NCBI GenBank assembly: GCA_037178675.1
Contig: JAYMGJ010000582.1
Location: 1-55,198 of the forward strand
Source of the DNA: Scleroderma bovista
Taxonomy: Eukaryota > Basidiomycota > Agaricomycetes > Boletales > Sclerodermataceae
Reading direction: 5' to 3'
Length of the DNA stretch: 55,198 bases
Position numbers and translations under genes: made by a program. How positions within the stretch are numbered: position 1 is the stretch's first letter; each line of letters begins with the position of its first letter. The notes beneath the pieces are model-generated. The model did not search any database and had not been told where the DNA came from. It saw nothing but the letters and a program-made list of their open reading frames with translations. Positions 44,643 through 55,198 of the stretch are shown piece after piece.

Positions 44643-47038
44643 ATGTCATCACAAGCCAACACCTTAACCTCCTCCATCGGCACCAGTGAGGACCATGCGA
44701 AGGCGATTGTTACCCAGGCAGCCAAGGTCATATGGCAATATACCGACGGTCTCAAATATAATAGCACTACGGAATACTGGAAGGAAACCACACAGGTTGT
44801 GTGGGATAGGCTGGTGAGTTATTAGTACATAGTTTGATATCTGTACCCATCAATCCCACAGAAAGAGGTCACTGCCGTTGTAGATCAGTTGCCGGCCGGC
44901 TTTGCAATCCCGATCCATGTCATCGTGGCCGATGCCTTCATGGTGAGCCCCGACTCACTTCTTGAGGCGAAGAAATGGCCACCTTGGGAGCACATCCATC
45001 GGGCAAAGGACAAAGACGTTGAGGATCACCCATGGTACAATCTCCAGGAGCCCGCCCTGCTAGTTCCTCCTGCACCAACAACAACACCGGTAACGCAGGT
45101 GAAAGGAAAGGAGAAGGAGAGGAATGAAGACATGGATAGTGGGAAATTAGGTGAGCACACCACATTTATAATCCCAATTGATTTCTGTTCTGAAGAGCCA
45201 AGGTGCAGGAACCGAGGAGAGTGGTGGAGAGTTGGCAGGACACCAGTCCCGATCCCGGCCGGCCGGTCCATCTAAGAAAGGGAAGGAGAAGGCAAAGGTA
45301 GTGGAAGATCTACAAGGTCACATAAACCAGGAGATGTCTGGTAAGCAATATGACTGTTGGATTGACACAAAGGTGTTTTCTGATAAAGGTAATGTGCAGA
45401 CAAGCAGGATGGTGGTGGCCCAGTGGTAAGATGCTGGTCTCGGTCCCGAGCGACCACACAGTCAAAGAAGGGGAAGGAGAAGGAAGTGCAAATGCAAGTG
45501 GAAGTGGAGGGAGAGTCACAGAGCATGATCACTGGGGGGAAATTGGGTAAGTGAGGTGCCATTGATACAATGGAGTCAGGCACTGATCAACTCGGAATGT
45601 AGACAACGAACAGGCCAGTGGAGAGCAGGCCAGAGGATGGTCTCTTTCCTGACAAGCCGGTGCATCAAATCGGAATCAGAGTAAATCCCGAGGATGCACA
45701 CCACATATTAAGTCTGCACCTACTGTTGACAGCGAGGAAGATCCTGATATGCCACCGGTCAACCCCACTCAACCAAAAGCATCATTCCTTGCGCCGGTAG
45801 GATTTGGCCCTGTTCCACCAGAGGATCGGTGCGATCGATGTCGGAAGGGTGACAAAATGTGCTTGGTAAAGCCAGATCGGGCTTGCTTAAACTGCAACAA
45901 GGTAAAGATGAAGTGCAGTTTGACAGACAGGCTTCATGCCCCATCTTGGGCCCCATCTGAGGCAGCCATGACCACAACCCGGCAACATCGCTCCCCTTCC
46001 AGGGTTCCATCTGAGGCAGCCCTGACCACAACCCGGCGACGTCGGTCCCCTTCCAGGGTTCCATCGGAGATCACCCCTGATTTCACCCCACAGCCAGCAA
46101 AGCGACAATGGTCGTCCAGCATCCACCCTACTCCTGGACCATCGAAGGCCAAGGCAGGACAGGTTGAAAGGTCCTCAGGCAAAGGTGAGTATCATCCATG
46201 CTTTGTATCCTTGCATTCAAATCGCTGAACAGGTTTTGAAGTTTATATTCAAACACCTTCATTGTTGCCAAAATCAAAGTCCCGTGATACCAGTGTTGCC
46301 TCAACCTGTGCAGCATCTGCCACCGACCCTCCGACGACCCCATCTGCTGTTGCAACATCCGGCATGACCGAGGGTGAGCGGTTGCAGGATGTGGAGGAGG
46401 AGGTCTTCCTTCTCAAGAAGGATATTGCAAGGATGAAGGAGGATACTGAGGAGAACATTGTCCTTCTGAAGAGAGATAATGCAAGGATGAGGGTGGAGTT
46501 GGAGCAGAACCGGGAGGAGCTGGAGACACTCCAGGCACTTGTGGAAGCCATGTGCGAAGACCGGTTCCCCACTGCTCCTGCACTCCATGACCCTGCAGTA
46601 CCTTCTCCGGTCGAATGTCCTCCACCTGGTATGCATGGATCTCCGCCTGAACATTCTCAATGTCCCAACATTTCCCCATCCATCCGGGCATTGTTAGATC
46701 TACCTGCAGGTTTGTGCTTTTGTTTTCCGATCTCTCGAATTCATGTTTTGAATGGTGCAGGTGACACTCCAGGTCCCAGTGCTGGTACCGACCACCAGGT
46801 ATCTGCAATTCCAGCCTGTGTCCCTCTGGAGACCTCGGACATGGATATTTCAACAGCCTCCACCGACAGACCGTCACAGGTGGACCCGACACCTGCTATT
46901 ACCATGGGGATTCAGCCATCCCCCATCATTACCGTCAGTCCCCCTGCACCAGAACCTCAAGATGTTGGTACTCCGGCATCAGAGCAACCAGATGTTGCAA
47001 TGGGTGAAGGAGGCGGGGACTCCTCACATAAGGACTAA
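44643..47038 (+). CDS. Gene E: Zn(II)2Cys6 protein with coiled coil
   Basis: A multi-exon gene. Exon 1 begins MSSQANTLTSS and carries a helical module (AIVTQAAKVIWQYTDGL...YWKETTQVVWDRL). After the intron at 44813-44860 comes KEVTAVVDQLPAGFAIPIHV and PWEHIHRAKDKD. Basic linkers (KGKEKEK-like) follow, then the exon with CDRCRKGDKMC, seven residues, CLNCNKVKMKC: CX2CX6CX7CX2CX6C, the fungal binuclear cluster. Downstream are a duplicated Thr/Arg-rich segment (TTTRQHRSPSRVPSEAA, TTTRRRRSPSRVPSE) and a heptad coiled coil (46376-46550, VEEEVFLLKKDIARMKEDTE), a dimerisation region. The tail is acidic and Pro rich, ending at TAA 47036-47038. No certain stop was found inside exons, though several middle introns are not resolved. 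It is likely a nuclear DNA-binding protein of the transposon. Confidence 0.6.
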
Positions 47039-47269
47039 TTTTGTTTCATTGCCACAAACTTTGTATTTGTAGTACAATTAGTATCCTTTGTTTGTGTAAG
47101 AATATATTCCTGTGCATGGCTATGATTAAATGTGTAAGTGATCTACTTGTATGCTTAGCACCGGTCAGTCAGGCCAATGGCCCATTTCTTTACTTATAAT
47201 TATTGTTGTACCATTGCCAATATTATGATGTGATGAATTACTAGTTCATATTTGTCACCCAACATTGGA

Positions 47270-48219
47270 TACTACTGGATGATGAATCCCGGTCAGCACA
47301 CTACTGGCATAATCATGACTGGTCAGTGCACACCAAGTATGATCTTCCCATGGTGGTTTGCTTACCATAGTATACTAACAATGTACTCATACCTTTGATT
47401 AGCTTGAGTGGGCTTGTCTTATAGCACAGCCGGTATGATTATGACTGGTATGTACACCGGTGTATTCATGACCGGCAAGTGCAATACTAGCATGTCCATC
47501 ATCTGCCAGTACTCGGTCTGTTGTTACAATATAATTTTGGTATCGTTATTACTTGTCAGTGCTGTCCTTGTGAAAGTATCACCGGGCAGCATTCTGCCAG
47601 CATGGTGTTGTTTACCACCAAACAAAACAATACCAGTATCCATATCATCAGCCAGTACCAAACTACTGGTCGGTCAGTATGCTACCGGTATGACAGTGAC
47701 CAGTCGGTATGCTACCAGTATGATAGTGATCGGTTGGTATGCCACTGGTATGTACTGGTATGATAGTGACCGGTCGGTATGCTACTGATATGACACTGAC
47801 CGGTCGGTATGCTACCGGTATGATAGTGACCGGTTGGTATGCCACCGGTATGCTACCAGTATGACAGTTACCGGTTGGTATGCTACCAGTATAATAGTGA
47901 TCGGTTGGTATGCCACCGGTATGCCACTGGTATGACAGTTACCGGTCAATATGCTACTGGTATGATAGTGACCGGTTGGTATGCCACCAGTATGCTACCG
48001 GTATGACAGTTACCGGTCAATATGCTACCGGTATGATAGTGACCGGTCAGTATGCTACCGGTATGACAGTGACCGGTTGGTATGCCACCGGTATGCTACC
48101 GGTATGACAGTTACCAGTCAGTATGCTACCGGTATGATAGTGACCAGTTGGTATGCCGCCAATATGACACTGACCGGTTGGTATGACCAATTAATCATTA
48201 CTGGCCAGTACACCACCTG
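47270..48219. repeat. Inner ACCGGT minisatellite, right arm
   Basis: Thirty-base units in the opposite orientation to 18255-18640, most regular from 47680 to 48190 ('ggtatgctaccggtatgata', 'gtgaccggttggtatgccac'). CG to CA or TG variants dominate, as on the left. Long frames read through it (for example 47910-48107) are satellite translations. Confidence 0.88.
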
Positions 48220-48522
48220 AATGCTTATCATTAACTTGTACTACTTGTATAATCATTTCCATTCAGTACAGTACCAGTCTTGTCTTTGCTAATACATACA
48301 ATCCTGACATGGCTATCATCAGCCTGGACTTGTTTCAAATATTTTTTCCTCTCTGGCCCGACCATACACTTATTGTGACACCCACACCCAGGCCGGACTA
48401 TCCATTATGGTGACACACCTACCTGGCCCGACCATACACTATGGTGATGCCCACACCCAGGCCGGACTGTACAATATGGTGACACCCCTACCCTGGCCTG
48501 ACCATACACTATGGTGATTCCC
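48220..48522. repeat. Terminal inverted repeat, right: unique stretch and first outer units
   Basis: 48220-48357 mirrors 18121-18255 almost base for base; outer-array units follow up to TTCCC (48518-48522), the duplication flanking the copia element. Confidence 0.9.
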
Positions 48523-48797
48523 TGTTGAAGTCGCACGTGCACCTGGCATAAACCGTCGACGAAGTGCACACAAGACTGCGACCCATATTAGTGTAGACTT
48601 AGTAATAGTCCTTTTTAGAGTAGATGTTACATGTCACACGTCACGTGTCACAATGTTTGTTGTATATAAACAGTGTTCATCGCTTATATAATATAACAGC
48701 TTTTAACCAGCTACCGCTACCATCTCAGGTTGTGCACTCCACCCAACAGGTGAGTTGGAGTAGCAGTTCCTCTACGTATATAGGTATTGCTTCAACA
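48523..48797 (+). repeat. 5' LTR of the copia element
   Basis: 275 bp, TGTTGAAG...CTTCAACA, with short perfect inverted ends. A TATA box 'gtatataaaca' is near 48662. Confidence 0.95.
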
Positions 48798-48811
48798 GGT
48801 TATGAGCCCTG
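48798..48811 (+). other. Primer-binding site matching the initiator tRNA-Met anticodon arm
   Basis: GGTTATGAGCCCTG follows the LTR directly. It is complementary to the anticodon stem-loop of initiator tRNA-Met (CAGGGCUCAUAACC), not to a tRNA 3' end. Drosophila copia is primed by a 5' half of this tRNA, so half-tRNA priming is inferred here. Confidence 0.7.
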
Positions 48812-49180
48812 TGAGCGCACTGTGTGCAGTAATGCACCAGGCAGCGCTCCAGCTCCCTGAGCGTTGCTTTAATTAGCTTGATGCTGTGGACCACACTGAG
48901 CTCCTAGCTGAGCCCCTGCACAGCCACAAGGCAAAGTCGGTCGACGACTTGCGCCAGACAGTGAGCTCCTAGTTGAGCACCTGTATTGCCCCAGGCGAAG
49001 TTCGTCGATGACTTGCGCCAACCATGGCGAACATTGTTGATGACTTGCGCCGGCATACCTTAGTCATGAGTTAGCTGTTGACAGAAGTGCCTTCACTGGC
49101 ACTCAGGTGTTTCTTCTTTTCTTGCTTGTCTGTTGTCGCATTCACTTGCTGACTCCCTTGACTCCCAACAGAACATCACC

Positions 49181-52100
49181 ATGTCCAGCGCTCTCAACAA
49201 GATGGTTCCTGTGTTCACTGGCTCCAACTGGCAGCAGTGGCACACTTCTATGCAGGCCTACCTCTGGGCACAAGGCCAATGGTACGTTTACTCAACGACG
49301 CAACCCGCTGACGGCCATGATGACCGAAAGGAGTGGGACAACAACACCGAGAGAGCGCTCGGTAATATCACCTTGCGCCTCGCCCCCTCTATCCAGGTCG
49401 CTGTCTCGAATCTCAATAGCATTAAAGACGTCTGGGACCACCTGAAGAAGAACTTCGGTGCCCCTAGTATTGGCTCTGCCTACGCTGAGCTTAGCAAGCT
49501 CCTGGCGACTACCATTCCCGCTGGCTCCCATCCTGCTCCGGCTATCACCAAGGTGCTTAGCCACTTCGCTTATCTGAAGGACGCCAACTTCGAGTTCCCT
49601 GCCCCCGTGCAGGCAATGATTATCCTTTGCAAGCTCCCTCCCACTATGGAGGTTGTAGCTCAGATTCTCAGCCAAATGTCACCGGATGAGATCAAAAACC
49701 TCAAGCCCGATGGGATCGTAAAGGCCGCTACGCTCTCCTTTGAGCAGAAAGGTGCCTCTTCGCGCGGCGGTGGTAAGGGCCCACAGGCCAACAAGCTTAG
49801 CGCTGTGAAGTGCAAGCCAGCTGACCCCAAGTTTGCCCAGCAGCAGCAGCAGCAAGGCGGGTCCAACGGCAGTATGAGCGGAAACGCTCCTGCCCAAGGA
49901 CAGGGAGGCCGCACTCGACACGGCGGCAAGAAGGCTCGCGCTCGCTGCAAGAACGCCCAACAGGCAGCCTTCGCCACTTACGTCCACTACGATGGACCAG
50001 AACCCACCGTCGACCCTCGCGCCCTGGCTCACACCCCTGGTGCTACCAACTACGGCCCCCCCGCTTTCGATAATACTATTCGGGCCTTCGACTTGGCACA
50101 CCGTCTGGGGGTAGAACCCTCCTGCCAAACCATCCACACCCTCAACCAAGTTGTGTCGTTGGCGAGTGTGAACCTGGACCAGCCTGAGGTTGGTCCCTCC
50201 TCGTTGAAGCACCCTCATCTTGAGGAGCACATCACGATGTATGAGGAGGATGCCATCTCCCTCAGGGATGAAGAGCCCTTCGCTCACGAACCGTTTGCTG
50301 ATGACGAGTTCGACAAGATCGACGCGATGGTCCTCAACCACTACAATGCGACATCGATGGCGATGGGCGCGGAGGCCAGCCTTTTCAGGCAAGTACCTTC
50401 TGCACACGTGCTGATCGACACTGACACGCTCCCTTTACATGTGCGCTATACACCGTCACTGTATATAGCGAGTAGTCACTACAATATGTCATGTCGTATC
50501 TCGAGTAAAGCATATATCTGTTCGTGTTCGAATAATGCGCGCTGTGCTGGCTGTAAGGGAAAAATGGTCGACGATAGCGAACTATCTGGTGCCTTCTGGC
50601 TCCTAGACTCTGGCGCATCACACCACTTCACTGGTAACATAGGCGATTTCGCCTCCTACAACGCGCTAAAGCGAGCGCACTATGCCAAAATGGCTAATGG
50701 TGTAGCACTGATTGCTGGCATTGGCACGGTATTACTCCGGTGCCTAGACCACAACTCAGGGGATGAGAAAGTCATTACACTCACCCAAGTGCTCCATATG
50801 CCAGGCGCTACTGCACGCCTTATTTCTATGGGTGAAATGCTCCAGCGTAATTACAAAGTCACTGGCGATAAGCGAGGCATTAGCCTCACTCACAAAGCTG
50901 AATGCCTATGGTTTGGACCAGACCCAGAAGACGATTGCAACGTCATTTTTGGGATTAGATCTATCCCAATAATTAGATCTAACTATATCGCCTCCATGAG
51001 CAAAGTCGATTACGACATTATGCACCAGAGATTCAGGCACCCCTCAAAGGAAGTACTCCAACGCGCGCAAAAGCATATGCAGCGCTTCCCGGAGATCCAC
51101 TTTCCAACTGAGGATTGTGTCTGCCCTGGATGTGCTCTTGGCAAAATGCCCAATCGAGCTTTCCCAGAGAACGAAAGACATGCTTCCAAGCCCTTTGAGC
51201 TGGTGCACTCTGACCTGAAACCCTTCCCGGTTACGTCGTACCGGAAGTTTAAATACATTATCACCTTCTACGACGATTATACCTCTCATGCCTGGACTAT
51301 GCCTCTTCACTCCAAAGCTGCAGCGATTACGGCTGCCAAAGATTTCCTCAAAATGGTGCGCATCCAACATGATACGCACGTCATTGGATGGATGTCCGAT
51401 GCCAGCGGAGAGTATAAATCTGACCTGTTTGATCGAGCACTCCTTGAAAAAGGAATAAAAATATATCAAAGTGCTCCAAGAACCCCCATGCAGAATGGCT
51501 GCGCCGAGCGTTTAGGGCACACTCTCATGGATAAAGCTGAGTCTATGCGGCATCAAGCCTGCATTCCTGACTCCTGGTGGGAATTTGTGTTCGCTCACGC
51601 AACCCACATTTACAACCGTACTCCGGTAGCTCGCCTGCGATGGCACACCCCCCATGAAATGCTTAAGGGGGAGATGCCTAACATCGATCACCTCCGTGTA
51701 TTTGGCTGTGGAGCCTTTGTCTACCTCCCAGCCTCGGCTTGAGCAAATAAGATGGCTCCCAAGTCGGAGCTAATGACCTATGTCAGTGTTGCCCCTGGCA
51801 ATGAGCGCAATTTCTTGTTTATGTGCTCCACCAATGCAGTATTTACCGCTGCTCACACCGTCTTTGACGAGCGTCATTTCCCTCGCTGCCCTAAAAACAG
51901 GCGTGAACCTCTCGAGAACCCTTTTGGAAGGGTAAATCCAAAACCTACCACCGATCGACCAGGGAATCCCCCTGATGATATCGACAGTGATGATGATGTG
52001 GAACACGACCATGGCTACCCACATCCCCAAGCGCAGGATGATGATCCAAAGCGTGAGGAACCTGAGGCTCCTGAGGAAGAGCCTAATCAAATAAATCCTC

Positions 52101-54088
52101 CCCATACGCCATCTCCAGTGCCTCCACTGGCACCGAGAACACCTTCACCGGTGAGAAATCCACCACCTCCGGCACCGCAGCGCCCTGGCCAAGCTGAACA
52201 CCGCCAGAATGCGCCATGACCCCCTGCAGTGAATATCCCTGCCCGCCCCCAACGTGAATGTAGAGCGCCATTGCGCCCCAGTAACGTGTATGGTGAGTGG
52301 CGACACCCCATTGAGCAACTCCAGGATATTGAAAGTGCCTCTCGATGGCGAGAAACAGTGGGTGAGGCCCCTAGGCCCCCACAACCGGACACACCAGACT
52401 ATGTTCCTGGTGGTTTCCCCGACACCTCTGCAACGCCCAGTGAGGAAGATGTGCAAAAGATGTGCAAGGAAGGGGGAGCAAACCTAGTCCGATACCTGAT
52501 GGGCAAAGCCCTCGAAACCCACGAGCCTCAATATGAGAGTGTCTGCAACTGGTCCTACAAGGACATCACTCGCTTACCCCAAGCTGAGCAGAAACTCTGG
52601 CGACTTGCTTGCCAAGAAGAGCTTGACGTGCTGCGAAAGCGCAAAGTCTTTGAGCTAGTTGACTGTCCCTGAGACCGGAAGGTCATAAAGAATTGATGGG
52701 TCTTCGACGTGAAGTCAGATGGCCACAAGAAAGCCCGCTTAGTAGCGAAAGGCTTCTCCCAGGTCGAGGGATTAGATTTCGACCAGGTCTTCTCACCAGT
52801 CGTGCGCTTTGAAACAGTGTGCCTCATGCTTGCGCTTGCCGCACTTGAAAACTGGTATATCACTGGACTCGACATTCGGAGCGCCTACTTGTATGGCAAG
52901 CTCGACGAAGAGATCTACATGGAACAACCCGAAGGGTTTGCAGTTCCCGGGCAAGAGCGCAAAGTGCTCCGCCTCTGGTGTGCCCTCTATGGCCTCAAAC
53001 AGGCCAGCCTAGCTTGGTGGCGCACACTCGATGAGTCTCTCAAAGAGCTCGGGTTTGAGCGCCTTAAATCTGAAGCAGGCATCTTCTTCTACAAGAAGAA
53101 AGGCACCAACATCGTCATTGGTATTATCTACGTTGACGACGCACTATTCTGCGGCCCTAACAAGGCTGTTGTTGATGCCATCAAAGCGCAGTTCATGCAC
53201 AAATGGGAGTGCAGAGACCTTGGAGAACCTAAGGAGTTCCTCCGTATGCGAATCACTCACAAAGGTCATGCTATCCACCTGGACCAATGCGCGTACCTAC
53301 AAAAGGTCATTGAATGCTGCGGCATGCTCAATGCAAAGTCCACAAGCACCCCACTGCTGGCTGGCTACTATGCTGCCAAAAATACAGAGCCTGTTGATGT
53401 GGAACTCCGCTCCCGTTTCCAGACGGTTATTGGGTCCCTTCTGTACCTTATGTTAGGCACTAGGCCCGACATTGCCTTTGCAGTCACACATCTCTCACGC
53501 CATGCCGCGAACCCATCCCAGGACCACCTGTCCAAAGCGCTTTATATCTGTCGCTACTTGATTGGTACACCTAATTACTCCCTAGTGTACAATGGTGGAT
53601 CTGGTGCTGGCCTGATTGCATGCACGGACTCAGATTGGGGATCAGACCCTACCTCTCGCCTCTCGCAAACAGGTTTCTACCTGAAGCTTGCAGATGGCTT
53701 GATCAGTTGGACTTCTTGTGGGCAGAAGACTATTGCGTACTCGTCCACTGAGGCTGAATACATGGCTTTGAGCGATTGCGCTTGCCAAGTTACCTGGATT
53801 CGGAGTTTACTCGGTGAGCTCGGCTATAAGCTGAAAGCTATCCCGATTTGTGGTGATAATCAGGGGTCCATATTCATGGCATCCAACCCTGTAACGGAGC
53901 CTCGCTCCAAGCACATCGACATCTGCTACCACAGAATCCGTGAGTCAGTCACGAAAGGTAACGTGGAACTATTCTTCATTGATGGTGCTGAAAATCCCGC
54001 CGATCTGCTCACCAAGAACTTACCACACGAGAAGTTTGCAAAGTTCAGAGCTCAACTAGGCTTACAGTTTCCCTCTGGCAGCATCTAG
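49181..54088 (+). pseudogene. Copia Gag-Pol polyprotein with four in-frame TGA stops
   Basis: A single frame from ATG 49181 (MSSALNKMVPVFTGSNW) to TAG 54086-54088. Gag resembles the copia UBN2-like part; I see no CCHC knuckle. Protease: WLLDSGASHHFTG (about residue 476). Integrase: zinc site H-H-C-C (MHQRFRHPS, CPGCALGK), catalytic D in HSDLKP and D in SDASGEYKS, and E in NGCAERLGH. RT: KARLVAKGFSQVEGLDF, then YVDDALF at about 53129-53140. RNase H: CTDSDWGSDP, SSTEAEYMAL and ENPADLLTKNL. Stops at 51740, 52217, 52670 and 52694 are all TGA in the same frame, where CGA (Arg) fits; no TAA, TAG or frameshift was found. The copy is inactive unless suppressed. Confidence 0.9.
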
Positions 54089-54125
54089 CACCTTATTCGC
54101 TGAAGTGCTCTATGTGCAGCACAGC

Positions 54126-54134
54126 GAGGGGGAG
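54126..54134 (+). other. Polypurine tract of the copia element
   Basis: GAGGGGGAG immediately before the 3' LTR. Confidence 0.85.
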
Positions 54135-54422
54135 TGTTGAAGTCGCACATGCACCCGGCGTAAACCGTTGATGAAGTGCACACAAGACTGCGACCCATAT
54201 TAGTGTAGACTTAGTAATAGTCCTCTTTAGAGTAGATGTTACATGTCACACGTCACATGTCACAGTCATGCGTCACACTATTTGTTGTATATAAACAGCG
54301 TTCATTGCTTATATAATATAACAGCTCTTAACCAGCTACTGCTACCATCTCAGGTTGTGCACTCCACCCAACAGGTGAGTTGGAGTAGCAGTTCCTCTAC
54401 ATATATAGGTATTGCTTCAACA
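54135..54422 (+). repeat. 3' LTR of the copia element
   Basis: 288 bp, same ends as the 5' LTR; it has an extra 'cacagtcatgcgt' segment that the 5' LTR lacks. Confidence 0.94.
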
Positions 54423-55198
54423 TTCCCACACCCAGGCCAGACTATCCATTATGGTGACACCCCTACCCTGGCCCGACCATACACTATGGTGATGCCCACA
54501 CCCAGGCCGGACTGTACAATATGATGACACACCTATCCTGGCCTGACCATACACTATGGTGACACCCACACCCAGGCCGGACTGTACAATATGGTGACAC
54601 ACCTACCCTGGCCCGACCACACACTATGGTGACACCCACACCCAGGCCGGACTATACCCCGGCCCAACCATTGATGCCCACACCCAGGCCGGACTGTACA
54701 ATATAATGACACACCTACACACCTACTGTTCAATATGCACCCATACCCTGGCCTGACCATACACTATGGTATCACCCACACCCAGGCCGGACTGTATATT
54801 ATGGTTAAACTACACACTCTGGCCAGACCATACACCATGGTGATGCCCACACCCAGGCCGGACTGTACAATATGGTGACACACCTACCCTGGCCCGACCA
54901 TACACTATGGTGACACCCACACCCAGGCCAGACTGTTCAATATGTACCCATACCCTGGCCTGACCATACACTATGGTGACACCCACACCCAGGCCGCACT
55001 GTATATTATGGTTAAATTACACACCCTGGCCAGACCATACACTATGGTGATACCTGCATCCTGGCCCAACCTCATATTATGGTGACAACCCACCCCCAGG
55101 CTGGACCATGTATTATGGCGACAATTCCACACACAGGCTGGATCATATATCATGGCAACACCCTGTAGTCCAGCCTGACCCCTGCTGGCCCATAACAT
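54423..55198. repeat. Outer minisatellite, right arm, distal part
   Basis: Alternating units of about 35 bp, inverse of 9470-9943, running to the window end. The last 60 bp ('gtccagcctgacccctgctggcccataacat') mirror 9470-9520, so the transposon tip is at or just beyond the edge. Confidence 0.88.

Larger units (their letters stand above)
48523..54422 (+). mobile_element. Full-length Ty1/copia element
   Basis: 5.9 kb with LTRs 48523-48797 and 54135-54422, flanked by the 5-bp duplication TTCCC (48518-48522, 54423-54427) in the outer array. Pol order is protease, integrase, RT, RNase H, the copia order. The LTRs are similar but differ at many CpG sites (for example gcacgtgc against gcacatgc). 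Confidence 0.95.
9470..55198. mobile_element. Composite KDZ/TET transposon with long satellite inverted repeats
   Basis: The sequence from about 9490 rightward matches, in reverse complement, the sequence running leftward from the window end at 55198. Both arms begin with a 'gttatggg..caggctggact' segment, continue as the outer array, pass through the same non-repetitive stretch (18121-18255 against 48220-48357) and end in the inner array. Inside are TET/JBP, gene B, KDZ transposase, gene C, gene D and gene E. Both arms are interrupted by retroelements. The right tip may lie just outside the window, so no target duplication can be shown. Subtracting six insertions leaves about 18 kb. That KDZ transposase mobilises the whole unit is inference from family knowledge and layout. 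Confidence 0.75.

Noticed and set aside
48798..48818. tRNA gene next to the copia LTR
   Set aside because: Only an anticodon-arm complement is present; no cloverleaf or flanking arms. It is a primer-binding site.
49679..50407. 242-codon minus-strand frame in the copia element
   Set aside because: Antisense shadow of gag with no motif.

Overview
The window looks like a transposon graveyard from a mushroom-forming basidiomycete (Agaricomycetes). The evidence is the gene structure (many 45-57 bp GT-AG introns), the DUF6698 and other Agaricomycete-type gene families, a KDZ (Kyakuja-Dileera-Zisupton) transposase with a TET/JBP dioxygenase beside it, and the mix of fungal retroelements. No rRNA, tRNA gene or CRISPR array was seen. 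I do not name a species.

Region by region. (1) 1-9.4 kb: a broken multi-exon gene of a conserved mushroom family, split by a solo Ty3 LTR (1110-1751), a partial second copy of the same gene, a cluster of degraded LTRs (3984-6482), and an apparently intact six-exon DUF6698 gene (7573-8996). (2) About 9.47 kb to the right edge: one large composite DNA transposon. Its ends are long inverted repeats made of two minisatellites, an outer array with a unit of about 35 bp and an inner ACCGGT-rich array of 30 bp. Between them lie a TET/JBP-like gene (+), unknown gene B (+), the KDZ transposase (-), unknown gene C (+, divergent from KDZ), unknown gene D (-) and a Zn(II)2Cys6 plus coiled-coil gene E (+).

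Six later insertions have hit this transposon: a Ty3/gypsy chromovirus (9944-17674) and a Ty1/copia element (48523-54422) in the outer arrays; two copies of a 2.1-2.3 kb LTR-like element carrying its own ORF (22087-24161 in gene B, 25966-28287 in KDZ); a full-length Tad1-like LINE (28901-35535) in KDZ; and a 2.9 kb TIR element (36535-39438) in KDZ exon 1. All six have target-site duplications, and conceptually removing them rejoins the KDZ and gene B frames at three of the four coding junctions. Without them the host transposon would be about 18 kb.

A second layer is the mutation pattern. Nearly every premature stop I could place against a family-supported frame is TGA where CGA is expected, the two Ty3 LTRs differ mainly at CpG, and minisatellite variants are mostly CpG-to-TpG/CpA changes. 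This points to heavy cytosine methylation of a transposon that itself carries a TET/JBP-type gene. Family assignments are from recognition of motifs by eye, without database searches.
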